From positions 1 to 23,128 of the forward strand of contig UZAE01013378.1 in the NCBI GenBank assembly GCA_900617975.1: 23,128 nucleotides of DNA. Reading direction: 5' to 3'. Positions 1 to 11,034 of the stretch are shown piece by piece. The translations under genes were made by a program, and so were the position numbers. The notes under the pieces were generated by a model. It was not told the origin of the DNA. It was given only the letters and a program-made list of their open reading frames with translations, and ran no database searches. Every line of letters starts with the position of its first letter. The stretch's first letter is position 1. This DNA comes from Rodentolepis nana. Taxonomy: Eukaryota; Platyhelminthes; Cestoda; Cyclophyllidea; Hymenolepididae.

Positions 1-242
1 TCGCTTTCTTTATCAGAATATGTGGATCCTTCGTCTTTACCTCCCAATAACCCAACACTGTTTTCTACAACAGTCCAGTTATATTTCCGTGCTTAAATAA
101 TATAAGGCATTATACAAACTCACAACAGTTATTTTTGATTATTTGCCGAACTTTTTTAAAAAAGCTAGTAGAGGAAATTCGAATGCCTCAACGGATTCTT
201 CAGGAGTTCTAAGTTGTTATAGAAAGTCATCTTAATCTGCTT
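1..242. other. Left edge, no supported gene
   Basis: AT-rich sequence. The first plus-strand frame is open from base 1 to a TAA at 94-96 (32 codons) and begins SLSLSEYVDPSSLPPNN. It could be the end of an exon entering from the left, but 32 open codons are unremarkable here and no splice site or polyadenylation signal supports it. Confidence 0.4.
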
Positions 243-255
243 ATATTTAAACTTC

Positions 256-571
256 TGAGGTGCGCAATAGACTTACCTCCACTTGGTGCACCCTGGGCAA
301 CGTATACTCATGCGCAAAACGTCTATGAACCGGCAATTGATTTCTGACTTTAACTACCATGACCCCGCTAATTGCCATATTCCATCACTTCAACAGTACT
401 TACCGTACTTTTTTCTCTACCTTCGTGTCTGTCTCTTTTACATTTGTGAATCACTCTTTTGTTCCCTCTCTCGACCTTTTGTGACTTTGATGTCCCTCCC
501 TTCTGTGAAACCCGAGGTCCACTAAAGGGCTAATGATAACTATAGTAAAACCTGTCATTTGCAATAAATAA
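256..571 (+). mobile_element. SINE-like retroelement, copy 1
   Basis: This is a full-length member of the window's main repeat family. It carries the 5' block ending in GTGCACCCTGGGCAACG, the pyrimidine-rich middle, the AAAGGGCTAATGATAAC block and an AATAAATAA tail. The flanks carry a perfect 13 bp direct repeat, ATATTTAAACTTC, at 243-255 and 572-584, which is the mark of target-primed reverse transcription. The copy looks old: the first bases are altered (TGAGGTGCGCAATAG against GGGGTGTGCGATAG) and the CACGTG palindrome is lost (CCACTTGG). An 80-codon frame inside it (283-525) is not shared as a protein by the other copies and is not treated as a gene. Confidence 0.9.
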
Positions 572-584
572 ATATTTAAACTTC

Positions 585-2012
585 CTTGAATGGCCAGATA
601 ACCGAAAAAAACTGTTTGGAGGGGAGGGAGGTGGGTGGGGAGAGAATCACGTCAGGTCTGCCAGTTTGTTAGAGTAACGACCAATTAGCTGACTGTTCAC
701 AGCAGAAGACAACAGTTCTTAAGGTAGAACGCAGGGAGTTGAATCGGCTAAAATTCGACTAGAATTCGGGAGATGAGGGACAAAGGAGATGAGAGGGAAG
801 CGTAGTGGCCCTGTGAGCGTATAAAATGGAATTAGCATATTTGCATAGAAAAGGGGTGGGTTAATCAGATGGAATAGTTCCGTACATCACTGGTCAGGAA
901 AATGGACCTAAAATTAATTATCTTGTCTCGCTATTTAAAATAAACCACTTGAGGACATGCAGTGGTTTTCATCGGTGAACTTGGAGTTTGCAGCAGCATC
1001 AAACACTTGAAGAGTCACTCTGAGGTCATGATAATTAAGTCACGAAGATTAACAATGGCGGTGATAAATTCTCTGAAAATGCATAGGGGTTCACCATTGA
1101 AAAGTATGTAATGTCTTTTTGAATTTATCAAAAAATAATGAGAAAGACTTTGGAGTGATCCGTCTATTATGAATGATTCTCATTGAAACTAAAACCTCAA
1201 GGGACTTAGTCCAAATAGATTTACATGTTTATGTAAACGTTTTATGCTCATATTAGAAGAAAAGAATTTGAAAATGTTTGAACTCCGAAGTGAACATTGC
1301 CTCAAACTAACGTGAAAGGCCCAGAGCTTCGAATGGAAAATTTCGGAAATCTGAGGGCTTGTAAAACATGCCATTTATTGAACGCTTTGCTGAGTGCGTT
1401 AACCTCAAACTGGACATTAAATAAAAGTTTCGGAGGGGTCAATCAGCAAGTATCAAAATAGTTCACTAGATTAAAAAATTTTATATCAAAGTTCCTTATT
1501 TATAGTTATTTTATGGATGTACCCGCTTACCATGCTAACACTATGGATAATAAATAAATATACGCATGTAATTCCGGTCAAGCTATGCTGTCTTGTACTT
1601 TAATGACTTATCAGTACCCTCAGATTCTCATTGTGAGAAAAAATGTATTTTTTTCGATCAAAAATCTCATTAAATAGAAGGTCGCAGTTAATGGCTTATG
1701 GAAGCCCGTTTGGAATTGTAAGAAATAGAAACAACTTGTAAAATTATATGAGGTGTCCTGAAACAGGGGCAGTTTTTGGAAAGTTTGTAAACAGCACCTA
1801 ATGATGACTTGCAGTCCCTGTGCCATTAGGGATTAAGAAGGCCCGAAGAAAGCTTTCGGGGAGGATGGTAACCACTCTGACAACCATCTTGACAACTGAA
1901 AGACATTCAATAAAAAAGACTTCCTTGCTTTCTCTGGGAAAAAAACTTGCTCTTAGTATCACATCCATGCACATTTTCAATACATTTCTCAATTTTTAAC
2001 ACTTAAAAACAG
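585..2012. other. Inter-element DNA, no gene recognised
   Basis: Apart from the G-rich motif and TATA/octamer words near its left end, I see only AT-rich unique sequence. Open frames on both strands at about 1190-2000 are short and unrelated to anything I know. A plus-strand frame from 1806 to a TAA at 1997-1999 follows a CAG at 1812-1814, but that CAG lacks a good pyrimidine tract. Confidence 0.5.
619..640 (+). other. G-quadruplex-type motif
   Basis: Four G runs of three or more, separated by one to four bases (GGGG-A-GGG-AGGT-GGG-T-GGGG), fit the usual four-run G-quadruplex pattern. About 180 bp downstream lie a TATAAAA at 820-826 and an ATTTGCAT octamer at 839-846. That arrangement resembles a promoter, but no transcript or open frame downstream supports it. 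Confidence 0.5.
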
Positions 2013-2025
2013 ACTGCTAAATTAT

Positions 2026-2336
2026 TATTATTATTATTATATCAAATGGCAGGCGCTTTGATTGTTATCATTAGCCCTTTAGTTGACTTCAGTCTTCGCA
2101 GAGGGGAAGGAACATCAAAGTGTAAAAAATTCAAGAGGGGGGGGGACAAAAGAGTGTATCAAAGACGAAGGTAGATAAGGTGGAAAAGGGTGGGATGAGT
2201 ACTGAGAAAGTAGTCGAATATGACATACAGTGGGATCATGGTAGTTTGAAGTCAACTGCCAGGTAATAGACTTTTTGCCGTATGAGTATACGTTGCCCAG
2301 GGTGCACCACGTGGAGGTAAGTCTATCACACACCCC
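2026..2336 (-). mobile_element. SINE-like retroelement, copy 2
   Basis: Full-length minus-strand copy, with its 3' tail on the left and its head (CCACGTGG intact) on the right. The 13 bp direct repeat ACTGCTAAATTAT at 2013-2025 and 2337-2349 is perfect. The tail is odd: it is an ATT/TTA triplet run rather than the AAATA pattern of the other copies, either a tail change at insertion or later microsatellite growth. A run of nine G at 2137-2145 lies where other copies have a shorter, mixed G/C-rich block. Confidence 0.92.
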
Positions 2337-2349
2337 ACTGCTAAATTAT

Positions 2350-4860
2350 CGAACTATAAGAAATATTAAAAAAACTTAAGAGTTGAAAATTTTAATTCTG
2401 GTGGTGATCTTCGATTGTTGGATTAGGTGTTCATTGAGAAGGTCTTGGCTAATATCGGGCATTCGTCTGTTATAGTCTTAGGGAACACCGTTCACTTATT
2501 TTAGGCAGTACAGGAAATCACGGACAAGTAACCATAAAAATCAATGAATTTGGCCTTTGAATCGTAAGAACGAAGGACGAAATAAATTTGATCAATGTTT
2601 ATTTGCTAAAATGACAACCCCTTATCCAACAAAATGCATATTACAGTGAATGTGACAGCAGTAATTTATCACAATCCTATTCTCCTTAAAACATGGATCA
2701 TTAATAGCTCCTGTGCATGGTGATACACCACCAACAAGATGAACTTTTCAGTTAAGGGGTTACAGGCTCCAATTAAATAGTGCTCCAACAACTTCTCCAT
2801 ATTTTTGTTCAGGTTACAGGCTATAAACCCAACTATATTCCCATAACCAGAAACGAAAGCACTTGTAGCGATCAAATTTCATAAGGTTTCGTCACTAACT
2901 TCTCCAATAGATGCATTCAGAGGTGTAAAAATGATATTCTGTATCAGTTATTAAGATTTCGCGGATTATAATGAAAAATTGTAATATAATTCTCATAATC
3001 GGATAAATTTTTCAAATTAGTGTTGGCAATTAATAGCGAATATTTGAAGAGATGACGCCGGGTCTGACAACCGGCACGTTGACATTTACAAGGTTTCCCA
3101 CTCATTTGTTATTTTCCAAGTAAATTTTGTTAATTACGAGTCAGCTTCTCAAGAGAGAATCTGATGATAATTTTCTAACTGATCGCCTTTGCTTTCATTC
3201 TTCCTAATTTTATAAAAAGAAAATAAATGAAGCCTAAATTTCATTAATTAATTTCAAGACAGGAATTGGCATTTTTTAATTGGATATTTCGATTCACTAC
3301 TTTCAGCAAATTCACTAGCTACTTGAAATCGATATCGTTGTAACCTTAACTTTTACTCAAAATGAGATTATATATGTCTTAACGAGATGCCTTCCATAAG
3401 TAAGATAATTCCCTATTGTCATTCGCAGGTCTAGTATAATTTCGTTTATTTTTTCCAAATGTTCTGACAGTTAAACCTGCCTAATACCCGTTGGGAAAGC
3501 AAATAAACGCTTGGCTTGTGATTCAAACTCCTACTGAGTAGATATCAATCTATTTCCGGTACAAAAATTTCAACGATTTCTGTAAATAAGTGACTTATTA
3601 TATTACATTTTCACGCTTTATTTAGCGTGACTAAGCAATTGTATTTTTCTTTAAGCTCCTTTTGTCTCGAAGGGCCACGATATTTTCATGCCACTCTGCA
3701 CATAGACCAGAGAAGCACAAAGCATGACGATTGAAAAACACCCCCCTTTTGAAGATATCTAAAATTAAAATAGTTTAAAGCATGTTAAGGCCACAATCGG
3801 AAATGTGGCAACTCGTTGATAGGGAGTAAAGACAAAGGATCACTTCAGAAATGCACCGTTAAATTTCTTGGCTTATATTTGAAGTCCGCGTGTATAGCAA
3901 TGAATGATTAATAAACAAACAGTATTTAGTACTTCGTTTGACTTTGGTCAGTTTCTTTCATTTGAGATAACTTTACTGGAGTTAAATTGCACTCCTAAAT
4001 CGTGAAGATTTAAGTTGAAATGTCTCTAAATAATATAAGCAAATTTAAACTTATCAAATGAGTTTTTTTCATTTGGGCTTCTAAACGTGAGGTGAATGAA
4101 TGTAATTCAAAGAACTGAAGTCGGAACGTCAATGTCAGTCCTAAGAAAAACCAAATTTTCATACCACCAGAATTCCAAATGCTTTCTACAAGCTCTATTC
4201 TGGTCTGCAAAGAATAAGGAGGCTAATCTTCTGTTTCGATTTCGTGATTCCATAAGAAAGATGCGCAAACACTGTTAAAAGCAACCACCTTTGAGATCAT
4301 CTCCATGTGAAATAGCGAGCGAATATGCACACTTTATTTTGGACATGGCTGAGAGCGCTTCATCCATCCTTCGCAAATGAGGCGAGAGGGCTTTTTTTAA
4401 AGCTGCCTCAAATTTGAATTCTTCTACTCTCTCTATAAATCTGGTACTCTCACTCCCATACCGTTCACAGACCATGACTCTCAACTGTAATTTGATACTG
4501 CTTTGATAGAGTAGTTGGAGGGTTTATTTAAAATGTCTAATGAGGGCAGATGTAACCCAGATTTAAAATAACAACTCCATATTTCCATTCTAGTGAATTC
4601 GATTAGTTTCAAATATAGACTTGAACAAGCCCACTTAATGACTTCATCCTCATCCACTTATGCGTTTCCACTTTAGCCCTTTCTTCATGACGAAATCGAG
4701 AACTCAAATTTATCAAACTTCATCAGGCCCAAGATTAAAGAGGACCCGAATCCTGCCTCTTGCTAAAAGTGACACAGAGCACTTGTGAGAGGTCATGTGA
4801 TGTTCAGCTGACATTTTGTATTAACTGTGCACCGCCCAGTGTTTCGCTGTCACCCACTAA
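2350..4860. other. Inter-element DNA, no gene recognised
   Basis: AT-rich unique sequence. A minus-strand frame of about 80 codons at 4275-4525 has a protein-like composition and a charged, helix-prone middle (IERVEEFKFEAALKK), but no family I know and no convincing splice sites. A small hairpin, TCACGCT-TTATTT-AGCGTGA, sits at 3611-3630. Nothing else stands out. Confidence 0.45.
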
Positions 4861-4866
4861 TAATGA

Positions 4867-5420
4867 TTGCAAATACAGTTCCGCAAAATCCACTTTTCAA
4901 TCAAACAAAGAGTGTTCATTGGTGTAGTTAAGTTGCGATGCAAATGGTTTGCAATGATAGATAATGGCATCGTTACAAAATATCTACTGACAATTGCTTC
5001 CGCTATTAAAAGTTTTGTTCAGAAAATGGTGACTAAATTTGGAGAAGTGAGTCCAGTCCCAAACATCAAAGGTAATCATGGGCATTCGTTTTGTTCACCG
5101 GAAGATAAACAACGTAGTCACGAAACTCAACTACGAAGTCCATGGAAATCAACCAGACGTCTGTCCTCCCAACTCAACATCAGACACACGTTGAAACAGT
5201 CACATGTGAAAGGGTACACATTTGAGGGTGATGCAAACACTACATCCTACGCACTATGCAAAATAACAATGAGGAGTTACAAGTGAACATTCACAATATG
5301 ATTGAGGAAACCACATCAAATGAATTACCAGAAGTTCCTCAAAACCTGCTGAATTGAACTTGATCGTACAGCTTTCAACTCCCAAAGTTAACTTCTGAAT
5401 GCTCTGTACGCTGTTATTTG
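4867..5420 (+). pseudogene. Internally deleted DNA-transposon transposase remnant (HTH half joined to C-terminus)
   Basis: The longest open frame outside the repeats runs from 4867 to 5286 (139 codons, opening on TTG directly after a TGA, so it has no true start). Its order of blocks resembles the DNA-binding half of a mariner-related transposase family common in arthropods: FSIKQRVFI near residue 10, AIKSFVQK near 46, a KGNHG linker near 68, then LRSPWKSTRRLSSQLNI at about 88-104, the second helix-turn-helix. In another frame, 5256-5357 (stop included) encodes EELQVNIHNMIEE followed by VPQNLLN. This resembles the extreme C-terminus of the same proteins, and weak similarity may run on past stops to about 5420. 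The DDE catalytic region that should lie between, several hundred bases, is absent. I infer a deletion derivative that cannot make active transposase. No terminal inverted repeats were found by eye. The family call rests on remembered motif patterns. Confidence 0.5.
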
Positions 5421-5424
5421 TAAT

Positions 5425-8400
5425 ATCATTTATTTGCAACTTTAACCTAGGGACGTGGTTTTAATCAACCTTTCTGTACTAACATGGGACCTCGTTCATC
5501 TTGACCAGGCGGTAGAACCCCAAAGCAAAGAAATCGAGACAGCCTTGTCTATCCTTCAGTTAAAGTAACCTGGTTAGTAGTCTCTGGATATATCAGGAAG
5601 CATAAATGAACTCAATTGCTTAGGAAACGTAATCTGTTGTTTTAACTTACGACCATTTGAACACGAATAAACAGTGAATAAAGGAATGTGTTAACTGCTC
5701 AGTAAACCAAGAAAGTCAACTAAATAGGCCTTTAAATCTCTTTCTTTACTCGATTTCCCTCATCTTCATCTTGTATTCGAACTTTCTACTTTTCCAGTAC
5801 TCAGTTTCTTTCTCCATCGTCATATTATCTGGAAGGAGCCGAATATGTTAGGTGCATTCGGGATAATTCATAAGTATCATTCTTCCTGTATTAGATTATC
5901 GATTATTGAATTTATACCACAGCGTCTGGTTGCTAATGCCAATCAATGAAGCAAGTATTGGTCAATGAATTGGTGAGTAGGCGGTTCTATATATTTAAAT
6001 TTACTTTCTTGAACAGCAGCTTTTCTTCTTCCTTTTTGAGTGATTTATTAGAGGAAGGAATATGAAGTCCGAATAGTTCAGATAACTTAAGATTTTGAAT
6101 TTCACCTGATTTCCACTTAGGTTTGAGTATTGAATTTTTCCATGCGTCTCACTGCAATTTACATCAGTGACACTATTTGGATATATGTCTCTCCTGAAAT
6201 TTCCATTTAAAAGAACACAAATTATGGAAATTTGTCTTCGGTCGAATAAAAAAGTTCGCATTGAAATTCTTTCTAAATTAAGTCCTAATTCGAAATAAGT
6301 TTACAGTTTGATTTGAATTAGGGGACAGAGTTAAATATTTTCACTTTAATCATCTGAAATATCATCGACTGAACCTTAAAGCCACAGCTCATTTGAGTGG
6401 GGCGGGGGGATTTGGAACACTAAAATGAGGAGAGTGTGACGTTAACTACTCAAGCGATCTAAAGATGATTTCCCATACTCCTGGAGTTAAGGAGTAACTT
6501 AAGATATGGGTCTATTTGCAGGTGGCTGATTTCTCATCCACGCTGACCATGGGGATAATTGTCCACCTCCTGTTACCTCCATCTTATTGATGATGAGTAA
6601 GCAATGGTGCATTGACCCAGTTTCTGGAACATATTTTCACATCATTAAAACTAATTAAGTTACCGGCTGGATGACCTACTCCTCTCTTACCTAATATCTC
6701 CTAGTAGAATTTCATTTTAGCATATTAAAGTGTAGAAGTCATTCAGGGATAATCTAAATCGTTTTAACCCCTAAGCTTTTATTGATTTCACACACACAAA
6801 CCAAGATTGAAAGGTGACAGAGAAGTTGAATTGTATATCAGCATTTGGAGAGTAATTAAAAGGCAGTCGCAAACTTAGAAAAGTAAAATCGTGAGTGAAC
6901 AGAGCAGAAATAATTCCAGCATCCGTTCCCCAGCAAATTTAGAGATTACGAGGGTACATTCAGTGAGCTCAGTGGCTGCCCCACTGGTTTAACCTAGCTA
7001 TTAAAGGACGAACAATGCTTTCATTGTCTCACTAGAGTGGACCAATGGCGTTGTCTCCTGCTTAAGCCAAGTGTTGGTAAGCTATCTGTTAATTTTTTTG
7101 AGATGTGTTAAATGTAGGAACTAGGCAGCTGAAACATACCAAATATTAACTCAGCGGATGACGAAGAAGTCGCTTCGAATACGGTAAGGTTTGCTATACG
7201 GAAAGTGGAAAGCCAAGAAACTTTTACAAGCAAATTATGAGGATAGTTGCCAGTGGACAAACATCCGTTAGCTATTTGTTGCTGAGAGGGATGGTAAATT
7301 GCCTGAAAGCGGAATAGGAACTCCAGAATCGTTAATATCGCTTCCTCGTCTGCAGTTGAAATTCAATCTTGACATTTTAAGTTACACTTTGAGTTGCAAC
7401 TACAATAAATCCTTGCACGAAAACGTACATTGTTGCAAAAGTTAGTAAGAATTGCTTCCTAGGAGCAGTTAAATCATGTTTTGAAAGAATAACAAAGTCT
7501 GAATGACTTCAATTCTTTGTATGTGTTGTTGATTACTCCTAAAATAAATAAATAACACTCAGTTAGTGTTGGGTAATATGGGGAAATCTTTTATAGATTA
7601 GCTTCGCTGCATGAAACTATGAAACATTCTAGAGGTATGCTTCAGTCGTTATAAAGGTACTTAGAACCACCTCCTGGATCACAAGAATGAAACATTTGCT
7701 GATCGTACTGCCTTAGGGGCTAATTTCTAAATCTTTCCTAACTATGCTCCAGCCAAATTACTCTAATGCAAGAGAGTTCTAAAGACATAGAGGGATCTTT
7801 TCCTAGCACGTTTCAAATGAGTTTCTCTAATTACTATTATGTCATAAGCTGTCATCCTTGTCACATTTACAACAATTATTCCCTCTTTGACTGATAATTT
7901 TCAACGATAATTCACCAATCATGTTTTTTAGTCCTGGGGTTAAATGACTAATCGTTTTCAGCTAATCACGCAAACCTAAGTGCTAACATTTAAATAACTT
8001 CAGCAATTGTAATTCGATATTTTAGGGAATTAAAAAAGGGTTACTACTATTTACTCAAATGTTTTTTTTCGCATTAATGGAGGATTTGGGAGCAACTGCA
8101 CTTTTATCCTACCTTCCACTGGCTATGAGTCACTTGCAACCTAATAGAACCTACCTCCTTAAGCTAGTCCTCCCTGTATTGATGCAATAGGCTTATATTT
8201 TGAGTGGTTGATTGTGAGACCAAAGGGGAGGGGGGAGGTAGGGGAATTTTAATTTGGCATATTTTTCCCTTGATGGCCACAGGTATCCTAGTAGGCCTTT
8301 GATGGTGGGTCTAAATGTCCTATCAACCCCCATTTTCCCACATTGTGGCTATTGGGAAGTTGCTATTAAGGAAACGTGTTTGTGACATCAAGGGTGGGAT

Positions 8401-9165
8401 ACAACTTTCTCATAAGTTACACTTCCAGGACAATGTAAAATAATCCTTAAAGGTGGTGGCCTCAAAGATGCGAAAAATTAGGATGGAGCAGTATGTTTGG
8501 TATGCTAAATTCACGACTAGTGTTATTCACTCACTGGCATTTCTAATGCTTTAGCTACTAAGTTTGAAAAATATCTTCTATCAAGGATATGCCAATTTGT
8601 ATCATCCATTTCAAAAAAACACAAAGCACACATGGTGGATGGAAGGCCCTACGACGTATTTATTTGAAGTACAAATGGAATTACGACTGAATTAATGCGA
8701 ATTCGTCCATTTCATCTCTCTACATAGACGTCAAAATTTTAAACTCCTGGTCCTTCCTGTCAGCAATTGTAACTACCATTTTGATTGACAATAGGGTATG
8801 TTTAAGAGACCACATTCTGTTGGTCACAAGAGTAAATTTGTGAGCACATAAATCTTTAAGCGGAGCTTACAAAATAATGTAAACTGACTCTGTGACTTGT
8901 TTAGCTACTCGTGCCAGAAATCAGCCACCAATTCCCACACCCCTCTTGTCTCTCACGTACCACCACAAGGTGACAAGGATGGGAGGGGGGTAGTAATACT
9001 ATCCTGTACTCACATGACAGTTGTCAAACTTGATCTCCAGGTAGAGACCAAATTTAAATACATCTGCTGTTATTTGATAGAATTCTGTCAACTTTGTCTC
9101 ATTTGATGCGGCTCCATTTGTGGTTAAATTAGTGGATTTCGATGGGATATAAGAAGTGCATAACG
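5425..9165. other. Long unique stretch, no gene recognised
   Basis: About 3.7 kb of AT-rich sequence with no repeat copy and no supported gene. A TTTGCAG at 6515-6521 is followed by 22 open codons to a TGA at 6588-6590 (VADFSSTLTMGIIV...), which is too short to support. A G-rich patch near 8225-8243 has three G runs only, so it does not meet the four-run quadruplex pattern. Confidence 0.5.
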
Positions 9166-9172
9166 ATACCGT

Positions 9173-9237
9173 GGTTTGGTAGCGCAATGGTGGCCACGCA
9201 CGTCCACTATGTCAGAGGTTACAGATTCGATTCCCGA
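9173..9237 (+). repeat. tRNA-like Pol III promoter relic, possible head of a tRNA-derived SINE
   Basis: TAGCGCAATGG at 9180-9190 matches the A-box pattern TRGCNNARYGG. GATTCGATTCC at 9224-9234 matches the B-box GGTTCGANNCC at ten of eleven positions. The 33 bp between them is normal for a tRNA. The T-arm does not pair well around the TTCGATT loop, and I could not draw a sound acceptor stem, so this is not a working tRNA gene. A worn tRNA-derived SINE head is more likely, its body perhaps running to about 9370. I see no second copy in the window and no target-site duplication. Confidence 0.55.
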
Positions 9238-9433
9238 CTGCGTAAGCCCAGTGAGTGGAAAGACCAACTGCGATGGCAAATTCTGGTCAATATAGAGGAG
9301 GAAAAAATAAACCGAGTTTGCCAACAAGGCCCCTTCTTGTTATCACACTATACCCAAGATGGGAGTTGAAAATTCTTTCATAAATAATATCAGGAAAAAA
9401 GTTCGATTTGTTATTATTAATTATTACCAGTCG

Positions 9434-9769
9434 TTGGGGTGTGCGATAGACTTACCTCCACGTGGTGCACCCTGGGCAACGTATACTCATACGGCAAAAA
9501 GTCTATTAACCAGCAGTTGACTTCTGACGTCAAACTGCCATGACCCCACTGTATGTCTTAGTCAACCACTTCTACAGTATTCATCTTACCTTACCTTTTC
9601 TCTACCTTTGTGTCTGTCCGTCTATCTCTTTTACATCTGTGAAACATTGTTCTGTCCCCCTCTCGACTTTTTGCCACTTTGATGTTCATCTTCCTTTCTG
9701 TGAAGCCCGAAGTCAACTAAAGGGCTAATGATACCTATCATAACGCCTGCCATTTGAAATAAATAAATA
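9434..9769 (+). mobile_element. SINE-like retroelement, copy 3 (best reference copy)
   Basis: This copy has the clearest full-length structure. It starts near GGGGTGTGCGATAG, keeps the nested palindromes CCACGTGG and GGTGCACC, and has a C/T-rich middle. It ends in the inverted repeat ATGATA-CC-TATCAT (9728-9741), then CCTGCCATTTGAAATAAATAAATA. A 15 bp target-site duplication flanks it, AATTATTACCAGTCG (9419-9433) and AATTATTATCAGTCG (9770-9784), with one mismatch. It inserted about 200 bp downstream of the tRNA-like relic. A 62-codon frame at 9540-9728 also appears, altered and in part, in copy 4, but several frames are open through this stretch and none is kept in all copies. Confidence 0.95.
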
Positions 9770-9784
9770 AATTATTATCAGTCG

Positions 9785-10866
9785 ATCAAAATTAACTTTT
9801 ATTGTTGGATTTTTCATAACTAACGTCTAATTTCTGGAATAATAAAATCCTTTAACAAATTATTATTACATCTTTTGCACCTTCTGACTTCCTCTTTGCA
9901 GGAGAGGCTAAGTCATGGAACCCATCAATGTTGAACGGTAAACATAGCCATTTATTGTCCTTTCGTGCTTTGTGACTCCTTGAAATAAGGCAGGATGTAA
10001 TAGAATTAGAAAGCTTCTGATGTAGATAAAAACCGGAGTTATTTTTAACGAGAAAACCCAAAGATAGTGGAGAAAATCGAAACCCTAGAAGCTGTAAATT
10101 TGGTGTGAATTAATAAGCCATTATAATAAAATTCTTAAATCGCTTTCTCAATGATAAGCATAGCTTTTACCTCCCTCTATCTTTCCATCAACGATTAGCC
10201 AACGAGAACAAATTTGGAATATTTTATTTTAATTGAATTATTGTCATTTTCTTCTGTTCAAAACCCAATTCAACCCATATTTTCATTTCACCTTAGTGTT
10301 TGTTTTACGAAGTGATTCATGCCAATTTCAATAGTTCAATTGTGCAATGACGTGCTACTTTAATAAAACCACGACTATTGAATCTGTAGGACCAACTGTA
10401 GGTATGTATCCTTTCCTCAGTCTTTAGCCTTGAACAAGCTAAAGGTAAATATTTCATAATTTATTAGATTTGCAGGTGTTTATACATACGAAGAGGGACT
10501 GATCCGGGAAGTTGAAATTGTGAAAAAAAACGGGCTATCTCCAGAATGACATTCCAGCATATTTTTGCAGTAAAAAATATGCATCTCTAAACTGTTCACG
10601 AATAGGCTAAAAAACTGGAAGGCTCTCACACTTCCAAATACCTTTGCCGTCTTTTTATACTCGGTTCTCATGCACGTAATTGGGACTTGATTGACATTAG
10701 ACTGCTTCGAATTGTGTCTGAAAGCTCGCAAAATTCATTTTCTATTCATCAGCCAGGTTTTTCTTCACACCTTCATTTGTTTGAAGTCTGCGTGGAGAGA
10801 TTAATGATCGTCCATACTGCTCTTATCACACTCACCCCGATTACTCACCCCCACCCCCCTCCACAG
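9785..10866. other. Inter-element DNA with splice-site-like words
   Basis: Two short open segments lie between good-looking splice signals on the plus strand: 9902-9937 (acceptor after CTTCCTCTTTGCAG, donor GTAAAC) and 10421-10444 (acceptor TTTCCTCAG, donor GTAAAT). They are 36 and 24 bp, micro-exon size. Their open frames do not all chain with each other and with the candidate exon at 10867, so I do not call them exons. Confidence 0.3.
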
Positions 10867-11028
10867 GCCCTCCCAAAATATGAATCAGGTTTGCCGCTCC
10901 TACTCTGCTCCGTATGGACCCATGTTGGTTGGACCGGTAGGGGAAAAAATAGGAGATTCCGTTTTGTGCTTACGTCGACAGCTACATCCGTGAAGGGTAC
11001 GTCTCCCCTCTCCCTGTTAATGGAGGTG
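10867..11028 (+). CDS. Candidate internal exon, unknown protein
   Basis: The segment starts after a long C/T tract ending CCCCCCTCCACAG, a strong 3' splice site by appearance, and ends before GTGAGT at 11029-11034, a strong 5' splice site. It is exactly 54 codons and fully open in phase 0, beginning ALPKYESGLPLLLCSVW, and is richer in G and C than its surroundings. A second frame is open to an alternative donor, GTGAAG, at 10990 and would begin PSQNMNQVCRSYSAPYG. I recognise neither protein. G-starting codons are about a quarter of the total in both frames, so composition does not choose between them. The C/T tract may simply be simple sequence that mimics an acceptor. The strand and phase are inferences from splice signals only. 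Confidence 0.25.
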
Positions 11029-11034
11029 GTGAGT

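Noticed and set aside
4275..4525. Minus-strand frame of about 80 codons with protein-like composition
   Set aside because: Length is within chance, splice sites are poor and no family is recognised.
8224..8244. Second G-quadruplex
   Set aside because: Only three separated G runs are present.
9902..10444. Micro-exon-like segments 9902-9937 and 10421-10444 bounded by good splice words
   Set aside because: Their open frames cannot all be chained with each other and with the 10867 candidate. AG/GT words with pyrimidine tracts are common in such DNA.
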